A DNA stretch of 64,000 bases from Collybiopsis luxurians FD-317 M1 (Eukaryota > Basidiomycota > Agaricomycetes > Agaricales > Omphalotaceae). Below, one piece after another: positions 12,177-23,749 of this stretch (positions within the stretch are counted from its first letter, which is position 1; every line of letters starts with the position of its first letter). The position numbers were made by a program, and so were the translations under genes. The notes below the pieces were generated by a model that had not been told where the DNA came from, searched no databases, and saw only the letters and a program-made list of their open reading frames with translations. The DNA lies in assembly GCA_000827265.1 (NCBI GenBank), contig KN834750.1, positions 434,001 through 498,000 on the forward strand, read 5' to 3'.

Positions 12177-13884
12177 ATGCCTCGGCCACGTCCCAGACCT
12201 GCCATTCCCAAACCTGCTGCCGCCGCAGGCCCCTCACACAATATTAGCTACGACAATGTCAAGGACGACGATGAGATGTTTATGCGCAACCGTGGCGGTT
12301 GGGCAAAGCTGCGCAAATTGAACAAAGGTCCGTTCAAATTTCCACACCGTCCCCTCAAAGTCTCTAACCACCTACTCAGAAACTGAACAGAATCAAAAAA
12401 AGCCCACTGTAGACAAAGACAAAGACAGCGACAGCGACGATTCAACTACCCGTCCGTTGAAACGGAAGGGCGAAACGAGCCCTTTGGTTCGTCCCCGGTG
12501 GCAAACAGATAAGAAATACGTTACCCGGTCAGTCTTTCAATCTTTCACTGCACAAGTCCCTAATTCCAGTACAGTCTTTTATCCGAGGAATTATCCGATG
12601 ATAGTGATGATTCTATCACAATACAAGACGTCCAAAACGACCACGGTAACAATCCTAAACGCAAGCGCGAGCCCGCCAAACGCGCTCGCTCAAAATCCAT
12701 TACACCTCCCCCAGCTATTCCCCAGTACCAGTTAGAAAATGCAAGAGAGATAATTCGGTTTGTCTGCACGTAATCGGTGCGCATCTACATTCCTGACTTT
12801 CATTGGCAGGAAAACCCTTGGCACCCATCGTGATTCCTCGCCCGACGTCGAAGACACCTTCGAAGAAGAAGAAACCTTCGTGCTCGATCCGCAGCTCGCC
12901 AAGATTGCACAAAATATTAAATCTCAGTCAAGTCTTGCAGGTCACACACGGTCTTCCACTGAACCCACTAGCAATGATGTTGTGAATATCACAGTTCGAT
13001 GGGAGCCACATCCTTTGAATGGGCACGGAACCCGCGACGTCTGGGGATTCAAGTTGGATGTGGTGCGCCTTTTGTGTTCGATCGGTATTCTCATCTCACT
13101 CTTCTTCAGAACGAAAACTTTTCGGAGCTTTTCGAGTCTGTTGCGGAAGAAGCTAGCATAATGCTAGACAAACTTGTGATGACTTACCGAGGGAAGCGGT
13201 TCTTTTCTTCAATTTCCCCGCACACTCTCAACATATGGTCCGATGCAGAATTCAGTTAGTAGCCCTTCTCGAATAACTTCTATTTTTTTGTTGATGGCCA
13301 CTGCAGTTGCATGCGACCTACCGACGTTCGAATACAAGCGAAGAGTGGCCGAAGAACAGTTAAGCTCTCAAGCACAACCACTGACCCACCTTGCGAAACC
13401 CAAGGACACCTCAAACGTTGTCGAGATTGATTCTGATTCTGACGACCAGTCTGCGGTCGGACCATCAGCCCAAAACAACAGAGGTAATGAAGAAGAATCG
13501 GAAACTGAAGCAATGCCTGTCCTAGGTCCGAGTGAAGGAGGTAGAGGCGCAGGAGAAGACGAGGATGACCAGGACAAGTTCAAACTCGTCCTTCGATCCG
13601 GGTTAACATCCAATACTATATCCCTGAACGTGCGCTCTACGACCAAGTGCGGTGCTATTATCAAGGCTTTTCTGAAGAAGGCTGGGTTGGCAGATAAGTA
13701 TACCACTGTGTTTGAGCCTGAAGCGGCAATGGCTCCGCAGAAGAAAACCAAAGCGAGGAAAAGTGCTGTTGCTGATATTAAGATACCTAAGTTAAGTATT
13801 GACGGTGACAAGGCAGGCAATGAGACGGAAATTGGAGAGTACGGTTTGGAGGATGGGGATATGGTAGAAGTGGTTGATTTGTAA
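12177..13884 (+). CDS. SUMO-like-domain protein (Rad60/Esc2/NIP45 type)
   Basis: The ATG at 12177 gives MPRPRPRPAIPKPAAAAG; an upstream TTG in frame is not a likely start. The N-terminal half is charged and disordered, with nuclear-localisation-like basic clusters (PLKRKG, NPKRKREPAKRARSK). A first ubiquitin-like fold starts at VNITVRWEPHP (about 12980) and runs through FKLDVNENFSELFESV to the YRGKRFFSSISP turn. After an acidic linker, a second one begins FKLVLRSGLTSNTISLNV and ends YGLEDGDMVEVVDL at the stop. Tandem C-terminal SUMO-like domains define the Rad60/Esc2/NIP45 family, which works with the SMC5/6 complex and SUMO ligases in recombination and replication-fork repair. About 420 residues in the nucleus. 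SMC6 itself lies about 17 kb away. Confidence 0.82.
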
Positions 13885-14060
13885 TTTCGTTCTGAACGTT
13901 TTCTCGATTGCGTTTGTTGGTTTTGCGGTTGAATACATATTTATGGCTTATTTATTACGACTCTGTCTCCGGGAATTAGATACTCAAAAGAAGGCTGGCC
14001 AGACTGAGCGCGACGCGTTCATAGTCAAAGGTCACGCCATCGTCCCTGACCTCTACTCCC

Positions 14061-16985
14061 ATGTTCAAACGCTCCAAATCTAAAACTACACAGCGAACGC
14101 GGGCTATATCGCCTGAAGATGACGCAGACAGTGAATCCGCGGCCACCACTCCTAATTCTACTGCGACGGGTACCGAAATTACCGCTCCAGAATCGCCGCT
14201 ATCTGCAGTAAAGAAATTTAAAGATCGGACGAAAAAGTCGCGGCCGAAGTCAAGATTGAGTTTCGGGGCTGAAGACGATGAGGTGAGCGTTTCTACTGCT
14301 GCATAGAATAATATACTAAAGGTGTCGGTGGTCCTGGTCTGGCGGGGGTTCGTTGTAGGAATTGGGAGGTGAAGCGTTTGAAATAAAGAAATCAAGGCTC
14401 AGTAGGAACCTCAGCCTCAAGAAACATCCCGCGTACGATTCTTTGTCCAAAACACTGACGTTGTAATTGACCCTTCTGTTTTCATAGAAACATTCCCGAC
14501 AACCTCGACCAAGCAACAATTTCACCAAACCGTCAGAGCGGACCAACGTATGATGAAGCGTATCTTAATGAACTCAAGAGGAGTACTCCATCTGCTAGAG
14601 CGCCCCCTCCCCCAACTTCGGACCCTTATGATGCAGATATGTCGATGGATGTATCAATGGATTTGGGAGATGTGGGAGACATTTCTACGGTCGATGTAGT
14701 CGACATCACTGGTAATTAACCAACTTGTCTTACAAAATTGAGGCTCAATCTCCTTCATTTCAGCCGACTCAGAAACGTTTATTCACACAGAATCCACGAT
14801 CAAGCAAGCCAAGGAACGACGGGAACGTCTGCGAAAAACAGGTGTATCCTCATCTGAAGACTACATATCCTTGTCTGTGACGCGAAGATCGGAAGACCAG
14901 GGACCTCACCCAGAGAGTAGACTTGTTAGAGAGGAGGATGAGTTGGGCGAAGGTGATGATGGTAAGACCTATTGCTTGCTTGCTTGAGTGTATTTGACTC
15001 TCTCGTTCGTGCAGAATACGCCGAATACACTAGTGCACAGGAGCGGATCGCGCTCGGGAAGAAGTCTCGTAAGGTCGAAGCCAGTAAACGGCGTGAGATG
15101 ATGCAGGAAATGATTTCTGAAGCGCAAGTCTTCTTTTCAAAGCCGTGCACCCGACTCTTCTTATATATTTTCGTAGTGCAGAAGAGGACGAGGAATCTGC
15201 CGAATGGGAACAAGAGCAGCTTCGACGAGGTGGAAGTCGCAAATCAGACTCGTCGTCTTCCAAGGGAAAGGCCAAGCAGATTTACATGCCCGCTCCAAGT
15301 AGGCAAATTCTTCCCTTTGCTTATCCTACACGCTTTTTACGCCATTTTAGTACCTCCTGCTACTCCCTTGCCAACCTTGGGGCCTGCACTTGCGCGCCTG
15401 ACCCAGCAGCTAGCTCAGTTAACCACATCTCATGCTTCGAATACGGCTAGCCTGAATACTCTTGCGCAAGAGCGTGAGCAGGTCGATGCTAGAGAGAAGG
15501 AGCTTAGGGAATTGGTTCAAAAAGCGGAAGAAAAAAGGGCTTGGTTTAGCTCTTTTAGTGAATGGGTCGAGAGTGTTGCAGCTTTTCTAGATGAAAAGGT
15601 TTGTACTACATCTGAAATGGCTGTTCCTCTTACTCATTGCCATTCTAGTATCCCCTGCTTGAAAAATTGGAAAACGAACACACGTCCCTCGTTCAAGAAC
15701 GCCATGATATTATCACCAAACGCCGATTACAGGATATGGAGGATGATCTTTCTACTTTCCTGGGTCCTTTACAGAGCGCATCGGAGGAACCTGCCAGCAA
15801 AGTAACCACGGACGATTTTGGCCGATCAATTCGAAAGGAGGAATCTATTGTTGCTCGCCGGGAACGTCAAACTCAACGCAGAACCAGGTATCAAAATTTC
15901 CAGGAAAGCAAGGCCAGTAAGCTGGAAGTGGAGGAGGGATACTGGTCCGACTCAAATCTTGCTCTACCCGATGAAGCAGCGTATCAAGATGCAATATCAT
16001 CTGTCGCTACACGGACGCACGATATCCTTGCGGACGTAAAGTCGAAGGAGTTTTTGGACCCGGCGAAGGGAAGATGGGGAACGTGGAAAAGTCTATATGA
16101 AGAAAGCTTTGTTGCTGCGTTTGGCGGATTGGGTGTTGTTAGTGCTTGGGAGTTCTGGGCAAGGTTAGAGTGTGTTGGGTGGGATTGCATCCAGGCATGC
16201 ATCGTTTTCTCTCTACCTCGTGTATAGGACTCATGCATTTCCTTTTACTTTAGGAACCGAAAAGCCTCGACAGCTTCCGATGGTATCACAGCTTATACGA
16301 CTTTTGCCGGTCCGGGAATCCCAATGATGATGTGCGCGAATTGGGTCCCGAAGGTGACCTCGTGTCGTCTATGGTGTCGACAGCCATAATTCCAAGGTTA
16401 GCTAAAGTCGTTGAGTCTGGAGCACTTGACGTGTATTCTTCTGCTCATGTTCGACGGGCCGTGGATCTAGCAGAAGAGCTTGAAGCAAGTGTTTCTGAAG
16501 TCGACAAGGGTTCCCAGAAGCTTCAGGTGAATACTGCACAACAGATTGAACGTACACTTACTTTCTTTGCAGATGTTCTACAAGGCGGTAATTACATGTT
16601 TCACGAAAGCAGTGTCAGAAAATGAGTCCTTGCTTGGGAAATATACATCGACGACTCGTCATGGTGCCGCGTTCGATCCGGAGGCCATCCCTGCTCGCAA
16701 TCGGTTCCTCGCAACACAACTAAAACTCGTCGCGAATTTGATGAAATGGAGGAAATGTACGGGCGAACTGTTTGGGGTCGGGCAATTGATTGCAAGAGTA
16801 GTTGAGGGATTAATGTTAGACGTTGCCGACGGCGGGTGGGATGTTGGGGGCGAGGAAACCATCAAGAAAGTAAGGCTTCCTACAACATCACTCTTGTTTA
16901 TTCATTGATTTGTCTTTAGGTTGCTACTCTGCTTCCCAAAGATCTGCCTGTGGATGGGATCAAATCACGACTAGCGATAGCTTGA
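14061..16985 (+). CDS. GCFC-domain protein (PAXBP1/ILP1/Ntr2-like)
   Basis: The N-terminus (MFKRSKSKTTQRTR) is basic and disordered with Asp/Ser-rich stretches, like the Ntr2/GCF N-terminal region. A coiled-coil segment follows (LARLTQQLAQLTTSHASN, then REQVDAREKELRELVQKAEE), then a helical GCFC domain from about 15960: EGYWSDSNLALPDE, DILADVKSKEFLDP, RGRWGTW-type KGRWGTWKSLYEESF and VSAWEFWARLE. In the family this domain acts in spliceosome disassembly (Ntr2/TFIP11 partners) or transcription. Exons join with 50-60 nt introns; the intron near 14433 uses a GTACGA donor within a Pro codon context. The frame ends KSRLAIA at 16985. Length is about 740 residues. Function beyond the family is inferred. 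Confidence 0.8.
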
Positions 16986-17398
16986 GTATGGTATGGCTGC
17001 CTCCATCCTCGTTGCGTACCCAAATTCTCCCGGTGCGGTCTATGCTTAAGGTATATTAGCTTCAATATAGCTCGCCATATTGTCGTGTGTACGATTCAAT
17101 CTTTTCCTGAAGGTAAGCTTTATTCGGTGTGTCAGTACCTTCGACGAACGGGAGCGAGCAGTTGATGACTCGTCTAAAACGACCTCAAGTCGACAGAGCC
17201 TTCTCTCCACTCTGTCGACATTTTCATGTTCGCAATAATGATCTCGAAGCAACATGACCCATGCAGTCTAATGCCACTTGCGTGTGGTTCGTTCCGCTGT
17301 CGGATATCATACGCTGAACAACACTCTTAGTCAAGATTGTATCCTACTTTTATGATAACCCAAAATTATACATTCTATATATATAATACAGAGACAAC
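16986..17398. other. Convergent spacer, 413 bp
   Basis: Two genes on opposite strands end here, so it should hold both 3' UTRs. No coding frame, repeat or RNA fold was recognised. Confidence 0.5.
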
Positions 17399-18461
17399 TC
17401 AATGCCAGCTATCGTTAGCGTTCCTCACTAGTATCCGAGCATTATTCACAAACGCCCGAATAAGCTCATCGAACGCGTTCCGTTCGTGTTCAGGTGCATT
17501 CATATCCCCTCGTTTAGCAGCAGCCGCCAGGAGCAGCTCTGACCGTGAAATTTCCACCTCGAGCTCATGAAAGATTTCAGGCTGGAAACAAAATGAATGC
17601 AGATCCAAGATAAAACGAGAAATACACATACGGAACCGCCGTTAGGATTTGTTGCTGTGACCTGGGTGAGATCTATGCTGAACTCTTCGTGCATGTATTT
17701 CATTCTGTCTTTTCTCCGTGTGTGTGTAGCAGCCTCAGTAGGATATCCCACTGTCAAAGATACCATAAGATGGGGTCTTTTTTTCCTTTGGACGGGGCTT
17801 TACCTGGTACTTCCAGATTGACAGATACTCTCCAGTCAGCGCAACGCTTAGGACTGTAAATGTTCAAGTCACCCAGCCGGATTTTTTTCATGACTTCGAC
17901 GACACTATCTGTTTTTTCATCCCGAGTGACGCGAATCTTCTCTCGCTCGTTTGTCCCCGAAGGATGGAAAGAATCCACAAGATACAGATGACTATAGTTC
18001 AGCGATGAACCAGACTCGTATCCTGGCTGCGAGCTCCTGGTCTTGAGATTGTTCAGAAGCGTGTTGAAGTGTTTATGTTGAGACTGGAGGATAAAACGCG
18101 TCAGACACATCAAGAATTCTTTTTGAGAATATTTGTGGCGTACAGCGGTCATATTGGATTCAAACCGACAGTCAACCGTTTCTGGTCGGAGAACTGCAAC
18201 AAACAGATGAAGATCAATGCTGATGAAATAGTCAAGTATTGGCACTGGCACACACATACTCGTCTCAACGAGAACAGGAAGTAACAGCCGTCCCCCGCCT
18301 CTCTCCCTCAAAAGACCGATTTTTGCTTCGACTTCAACCTTTCCAGGAAGATCAGGTTTGGAGATTATCATGTGGTGAATGAAGTCTGCGATCTCCTTGA
18401 TAAACTCATCGAGGGGCTCTACGCCTAGGATAGACAAAGAAAGGGCTGGTAAAGAAGGCAT
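17399..18461 (-). CDS. CET1: mRNA-capping enzyme beta subunit, RNA 5'-triphosphatase
   Basis: This enzyme removes the gamma-phosphate of nascent pre-mRNA 5' ends, the first step of capping, in the nucleus with the guanylyltransferase. The family is the metal-dependent tunnel triphosphatase (Cet1/Pct1). The two glutamate-rich metal-binding strands are visible: VEVEAKIG near the start and HELEVEISRSEL near the end. The middle has FESNMT, SQHKHFNTLLN, EKIRVTRDEKT and the basic strand ADWRVSVNLEVP. Two introns (66 and 60 nt, after VET and after ESNMTA) contain no in-frame stop, so the raw frame runs through them. About 280 residues; an additional N-terminal exon is possible because the fold starts almost at the chosen ATG (18461). 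Confidence 0.9.
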
Positions 18462-19108
18462 CGCTTCAATATTTTCACCACAATCGGCGTTGCAGTCCTC
18501 ACGTGCAATTGACTCATTTCGCGAAAGCCGTGCTTAGATTTAAGTCTTACTGTACATGAAATACGTAGTCAAAAAAATTCAAGTTGGAAAATACCACTAC
18601 TGAGGCCTGAAGAAGTATACAAATGAGCTCCAGATAGCTGGAAATATGCAAGATGATTCCTGGACAAAATATGGTCCATGCCCGGAGGAAAGCAAGCAAA
18701 CACGCCAAGACGTCGAAATATGAAAGCGATTAAAAGATGGCCAAGTGCAGGGATGATAATCAACGCTTGAAAAAAAAAGAAGAAAGCACGGGGGGGATTA
18801 GGGTAGATATGGAGCGTTAGTCACGAAAGGGCGAACAAGTGGGAACGTAGATCGACATGGTGAATATAGGTGCGGGTGCTGCCTCAATGAGGGTATCCGA
18901 GAAAGATAAATGAGAGCAAAATAAATACATATGAATATGCGGGAGTAACTGATGATGATGATGATGCCGAATAGGGCGACATGATGGATATTTGGGAGGG
19001 GTTCAAAGAGCGGACAGAACAGAGGACTGTTCCACAGCAAGCAGAAGTCAACATGAACAGATTGTCAGGACTTGCTCAACGAAGATGAGATTTCGGATGA
19101 CCCTGACA
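18462..19108. other. Intergenic, 647 bp
   Basis: The stretch holds the capping-enzyme promoter and the 3' end of the next minus-strand gene. There is a short ATG/GAT trinucleotide run near 18949-18966 and an A/G-rich patch near 18768-18795. Open frames here are short and unsupported. Confidence 0.5.
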
Positions 19109-20336
19109 CTAGTCGAGCTGATATCGATTCAGATGTAGATGCTTCTTGTGAAAAACAGCACCTGTGGGCTCCGGCTCAGCCTTCCGGCGGGCGACTGTGT
19201 TTGTTGGCGAAACATGTAAGCTAGTTCCGAGGGATGCGGTACTTGTAGCATGCCCGACTGTTGACAAAACGACGCCGGTCTCAGCACCCCCCTCCTTGGC
19301 CGAACCACCGATAGCGGATGGTTGTTCATGGGAAGTAGAGTTGTGAGCGGCATACCACCAAAGACCGATAGCGCCGACAGCACACTGGAAGCATAATGAG
19401 ATGCTGGGAGCAGTAGTCGAGACGAGACTCACGATGGTAAAAATCAAGCCAGTAACAAAGACCCAGCGGAACATGGACTTGGTACGTCCTTGGGTGGTTT
19501 TTAACCAGGCACTACATGGAAAAGGTTAGATAGGAGTGTCAAGTTATGTGTGAGCAACAGACCTCGTTTTGAGCGAAGAGGGTTTTTTGTTCTCTTCCTT
19601 CACAACCATACTAAAACGCCTCCAAAAATCATCACCCTTTTCACCTCTACTGGGAATAGATGTACCCTCCCCAGCCCCTCGCATGATAGGTTTTTCATCG
19701 AAATGAATTTCCTGCTTTTTGGGACGAGCAAAGATGGGGGTAATGGGGGTAATTGGGGGCTGCAGCGGATGAGGGGTACTAGGTACAGCGATGGGCTGAG
19801 GAGGGAGAGGCATGCCCCGATCCATAGAGGAAGCAAAAGGGTTGTTGGAAGTATTGATGGTCAGTCCGTTGGGAGGTTGACGAGTAGCAGGAACAGCGAC
19901 AGGCTCTGGCCGTGAAAGAGCCTCAATAGGAGCAGCGTAGCCGGGTCGAGGAGAAGCAATGTACTGGGGGGGAGGAGTAGGAGTCTGACTGCGAGTTTTT
20001 GCGGCCAACATGTCATGTTTGGATGCTTCCTTTTCCTTTGCCGAAATAAAGGGATTATACTTTTCTTCCGGTTCGTCATCATCGTCATCCAAAGAGCTAT
20101 TCATGAAACCTGCACCAAGGGCACCGACGCCAGACAGCCGGTTGGTATCTTCATTGTCATAGCTGCAGAAAAGGGAAACTTATGTCAGAAGATTGGAAAT
20201 TGTTTGCCAGGGGAGTAACTAACACGTTGAAAGCGGAAGTTCTGGAGTGAGGGTTCGGAAGTGCTGGTTGACGAATTCGTCGTTGGGGGTGGTTGGGAGT
20301 CTCGTAAATGGATTCCGGTTCATTTGGGGGAGCCAT
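19109..20336 (-). CDS. Single-span membrane protein, fungal, unknown function
   Basis: About 360 residues. The long N-terminal part is Pro/Ser-rich and disordered (DDDDDEPEEKYNPFISAKEK, then repeated Pro-rich runs). A short conserved-looking segment DDFWRRFSMVVKEE and AWLKTTQGRTKSMFRW precedes one transmembrane helix (VFVTGLIFTI spliced to CAVGAIGLWWYAA). A Ser/Thr-rich tail ends HLNRYQLD. The intron inside the helix lies near 19430-19388. The topology suggests a large cytosolic N-terminus with the tail in the lumen or outside. Two ATGs 13 bp apart (20336 and 20323) each give an open first exon, and two GT donors 2 nt apart restore the same downstream frame; I took the upstream ATG. The function is not recognised. 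Confidence 0.75.
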
Positions 20337-21401
20337 AAGTGAAATATAGCGATTTAAATGTTGAAAAGGAAGGTGCAGATAAGAGAATGGAAGCCTCGCA
20401 AAGGCAAGGCAGAAGGGAACGATTTAGGTGAATTTGTGTGGTGGAGGTGAGGAAGGAGCAAGTTTGATCCCAACACACAATGAGTTGTCACAGTGACAAA
20501 TTGGATCCTTTGCCGAAAAAGTTGCCGATTGGCTCCAACACCAACCAAAAGGAAAAAGAGACTAGTTCATGTAATATGTCGTACACCTCAAATCACAGAT
20601 AACTAGACACCATGTATTCAATACTGAATTTTGAATCAAAGAACTTTCCGTTGCTTCTACCGATGCTCGGTCTTCGTTTACCCAAAGCGAGAACGTCAAC
20701 GAGAGAGAGAAGATATGCGGGTACTGTTATATGTACTCGAGGCAAACAAAAAAAGAAAATATGCTCTGACGCTCCTTCAATAGGTTTGCCAGGAAGTACA
20801 TCGAATGATGAGATTGAGACCGCCTACGATCAACTATACCTTTTACAGTCATATGTATAGGTCAACCGCTAACAGAGCCGCGGCAGTTGATTTGAGACGC
20901 AGAAAACGAACCCTCTTCAAGCACTTACGGTACTGATGATCTCCTGGAATCGCTAGTTTCTAGCAAAGTTGTCGCACAATCAATGTACATCGACGTCATT
21001 TCTTCTCAATAATGCTGCTCTCGACGAGCTCTCCTATCAATCAAGAACCCCCAAGCCAGACTCAAGACTGGTGTTTGCCGGCATACAGGCAGTTTCCGAT
21101 AGAAACGCGGAGGAGCAGCTCAACCTTCAACCTTGGGATCGATACCATCAACAAAGCTAACGACATATTTGGGTCGATTGTATGCATCCCAGATTGTCGA
21201 AAGGATATGCACCTACGGACTTGCATATTGTAAAGGCATGAGATTGACGTTCGACATGAGGGAATTAAGGGAAAAGGCATTTACGTACACAGCGGAAGGC
21301 ACAGGCGCTGGTGATTCGATAATCTGTTGCTCGAGAGCTCTTCTTTATATATATTGAGTTAGCTTTCGCTTCAATGAACCTCTTGTTCCCCTACGTCCAC
21401 C
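20337..21401. other. Intergenic, 1.07 kb
   Basis: No gene is supported between the divergent membrane-protein and F-box genes. Small frames near 20612-20860 and 20969-21233 lack motifs and convincing splice extensions. The segment must contain both promoters; a pyrimidine-rich stretch lies near 21360-21400, just before the F-box ATG. Confidence 0.5.
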
Positions 21402-23480
21402 ATGTCCTGGCTGTCTTCGCGCTTCGACTCCTTCCCCAGTGAACTCGTCGCCATCATTTTCGAGCTCGGAACCTTTTCTGAGCGAGGGAAAATTCAGCAT
21501 AATCCTGACGAGACACCTTTCGTCTTCGACTCTTCTCGCAATTCCAACAATTACGACTATATCCCACGTTTTCCTATCACGGTCTCTCATGTTTCTCGGA
21601 GATGGCGTGAAATCGCTCTCAACGCCCCAGCTCTCTGGTCGACGCTCTACTTTGAGCATCCGTCCCATCTCGAACGGGGCCGTGTCTTCTTGGAACGCTG
21701 TTCTCCCCGGACCCCTGGTTCACCCGAGTTTTGCTCCGGCTTTTTATTGGATATTGTCATTGCTACCGTTTCTTTTAAACGGAAAAAAGCACAGAGCGAT
21801 AACTGCTCAATATCCCAAGAAGAATTGCAGAAAATATTCAATTTACTGACCCCAGTGACAGTCAGATGGCGGTCTTTCTATCTGCGTGTTCGAGATAGTA
21901 CTTGCAAACAGGCCGCACGGGACGCTTTAGGGCGTGATTGCGGTCGGGCTCCAAACCTGGAAACACTGCAGCTCTATCATTTTGAAGATTACAATAATGT
22001 GGACGACCTTATCGAGGCTACGATCCGGTTTCCAGTAATATGTTTCGCCAACAGCGTGCCTAAACTCCGGCATCTCAGTCTCATAGGTGTGAACCTTCCC
22101 TGGGCGGACACTCCATATCTGGAAGGCTTGGAAACATTGGAGCTCGCTCTACACCCAGACAAAATCCGTCCACAATATCAGTATTGGGACAAAATGCTGC
22201 GCCTCTCACCCGATTTGAAGAAACTTATCTTACATTATTCTGGACCAAGAGAGCGGTGGGACGAGGACGATTCTCATGCTCCCACGTATGCATGGCAGGG
22301 GGATGATCTGTGGCGCTTGAACTCTGACCTACCGGCTGACAGAATAGTCTTGGAACAGCTGGTGCATCTGAGTTTGACGGATATGGATGCCCCTTACCTT
22401 TCCAGAATCCTGGAACATATTCATCTTCCCAACGTTCAGACTCTTGTGTTGGAGCTTTCATCAGAGGAGGACGAGTCTGATTATAGCAACTTTCTCGAAA
22501 AATGCATCGGTGCCGGCATGAGCATCGCTGGAAGTACCTCGGTTCGGCTCTCCCAAAGTTCGGACCTTTCTATCCCCCCAACATCGGACATACTGGCGGT
22601 GGATAAGATGACCCCTCCTCTCTTCCCTTTCCTTTCCACATTATCATCCCTGACTCTTTCAGCTCTTGACTGCAAGCTCTCCACATTGCAATCCTTTCTA
22701 GCCTGCCTACCTATGCTCAGGGAGCTGGAGGTTGATTTTTCACGAGTTTGTGTCGGCGACAGCGAAACTTATCTGGAATCGTCGCTAACGTGGCGTATCT
22801 TTGCTGATGATGCCCCAATAATGAGAGATGTGCTAAACAGCCTTCCTGGTGGTGCGATTTCGTCGAGTAGCCGCCAGACACTCTCACATCCACAACCATC
22901 TCTCGCGTTACTCCCGAAACTTCGAGTTTTCAAAATACAGCGTCTTGGAGGACGTCAAGTAGAGGCTATCATCAGGAAGAGAGAATGCCTCGACCTCAAT
23001 CCTCCCTGCGAGGAATCGGCGTCTTCCAGCTCATATACTCCGCCTTTCAGAGCGTTTGATCCAGATGTTATTCCTGCTCGACAAAAATGTACGTACGTTG
23101 TAAAGTATACTAAAGACATGGTGGAGGAGGATCGGGTACTGGCCAAACTTATCGCTTCTGGATATTGTTACTTTCGAACGCATTCTGTCGAGAATGGCTG
23201 GGATGCACGGTTCGAATCCTCAGAGTATCAGTCGGAGGATAGGCCATCGGCAGTTCTTAGGCGATTTGAACCTGAATTGGAGTCGTACAGAAGGCCGTCA
23301 CCGACGAAGAGGGCGGGGTTGGATTCACAGTGCACCTGTGATGTTAATGGCTGGACTAAGGTGGTCGTTCAGTCGGAAATGATCAACGGCGAAGAATCAG
23401 ATCCTTCCGAAGAAGAGGATGGTTATGGTTTTACAGATGAGGAATCAGGGAGTGATTCTGCAGATGAAGGAGACGAGTAA
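21402..23480 (+). CDS. F-box protein with leucine-rich repeat-like body
   Basis: A single open exon of 692 residues. An F-box is seen at the N-terminus: FPSELVAIIFELG, then PITVSHVSRRWREIALNAP and LWSTLYFEHP, the usual pattern of agaricomycete F-box proteins. The body has irregular leucine-rich stretches (LRHLSLIGVNLPWADTPYLE, LEQLVHLSLTDMDAPYLSRI, LSTLSSLTLSALDCKLSTLQ). The C-terminus is acidic (DPSEEEDGYGFTDEESG). F-box proteins bind Skp1 and recruit substrates to SCF ubiquitin ligases; the substrate is unknown. It is intronless while most neighbours have many introns, which is common for this expanded family and could reflect retroposition. The start is the first ATG of the frame and leads straight into the F-box. 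Confidence 0.9.
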   Translation: MSWLSSRFDSFPSELVAIIFELGTFSERGKIQHNPDETPFVFDSSRNSNNYDYIPRFPITVSHVSRRWREIALNAPALWSTLYFEHPSHLERGRVFLERCSPRTPGSPEFCSGFLLDIVIATVSFKRKKAQSDNCSISQEELQKIFNLLTPVTVRWRSFYLRVRDSTCKQAARDALGRDCGRAPNLETLQLYHFEDYNNVDDLIEATIRFPVICFANSVPKLRHLSLIGVNLPWADTPYLEGLETLELALHPDKIRPQYQYWDKMLRLSPDLKKLILHYSGPRERWDEDDSHAPTYAWQGDDLWRLNSDLPADRIVLEQLVHLSLTDMDAPYLSRILEHIHLPNVQTLVLELSSEEDESDYSNFLEKCIGAGMSIAGSTSVRLSQSSDLSIPPTSDILAVDKMTPPLFPFLSTLSSLTLSALDCKLSTLQSFLACLPMLRELEVDFSRVCVGDSETYLESSLTWRIFADDAPIMRDVLNSLPGGAISSSSRQTLSHPQPSLALLPKLRVFKIQRLGGRQVEAIIRKRECLDLNPPCEESASSSSYTPPFRAFDPDVIPARQKCTYVVKYTKDMVEEDRVLAKLIASGYCYFRTHSVENGWDARFESSEYQSEDRPSAVLRRFEPELESYRRPSPTKRAGLDSQCTCDVNGWTKVVVQSEMINGEESDPSEEEDGYGFTDEESGSDSADEGDE

Positions 23481-23749
23481 GGATGGTGAACCTCTTGTTA
23501 TTGGTGCAGGTTCCGGTTCTGTATAATTTCTCGAATGTATGAGTAAATAGAATGTACTGTGGCTGTAGTTTTAATACCTCTCGTTACACGGCTCATTCCG
23601 GACCAATTTCGGACCCAGACCGATATCTGCCGGCCATCGCCGGTCGCTCCTAATTAGCTTTGGTCAGTTCTGGGTAAGCTTCCTCACTGCCATCTTGACC
23701 TCCTTCGGCGTTTTCTTTATTCTCATTTTCTCACTACATCTTTCTAGCC
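23481..23749 (+). promoter_or_regulatory. Profilin promoter region with CT-rich leader
   Basis: Directly before the profilin ATG lies a pyrimidine-rich tract (about 23698-23745), a pattern often seen at strongly expressed fungal genes. A GC-rich partial inverted repeat GCCGGCCATCGCCGGTC sits near 23629-23645. No factor site is claimed. Confidence 0.35.

Noticed and set aside
14456..14487. A 28-nt intron in the GCFC gene
   Set aside because: Too short for fungal splicing; a donor 26 nt upstream (GTACGA) gives a 54-nt intron in the same frame.
18798..19040. Minus-strand ORF of 80 codons rich in Ile/Tyr/Phe
   Set aside because: Composition follows the AT-rich repeat-like sequence of the spacer; no neighbouring exon joins it.
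20612..20860. Plus-strand ORF of 82 codons
   Set aside because: No recognised motif, and no splice-supported extension; likely chance.
23205..23225. tRNA-like B-box (GGTTCGAATCC) in the F-box gene
   Set aside because: It lies in the open F-box frame, no A-box or cloverleaf arms fit around it, so it is a chance match.
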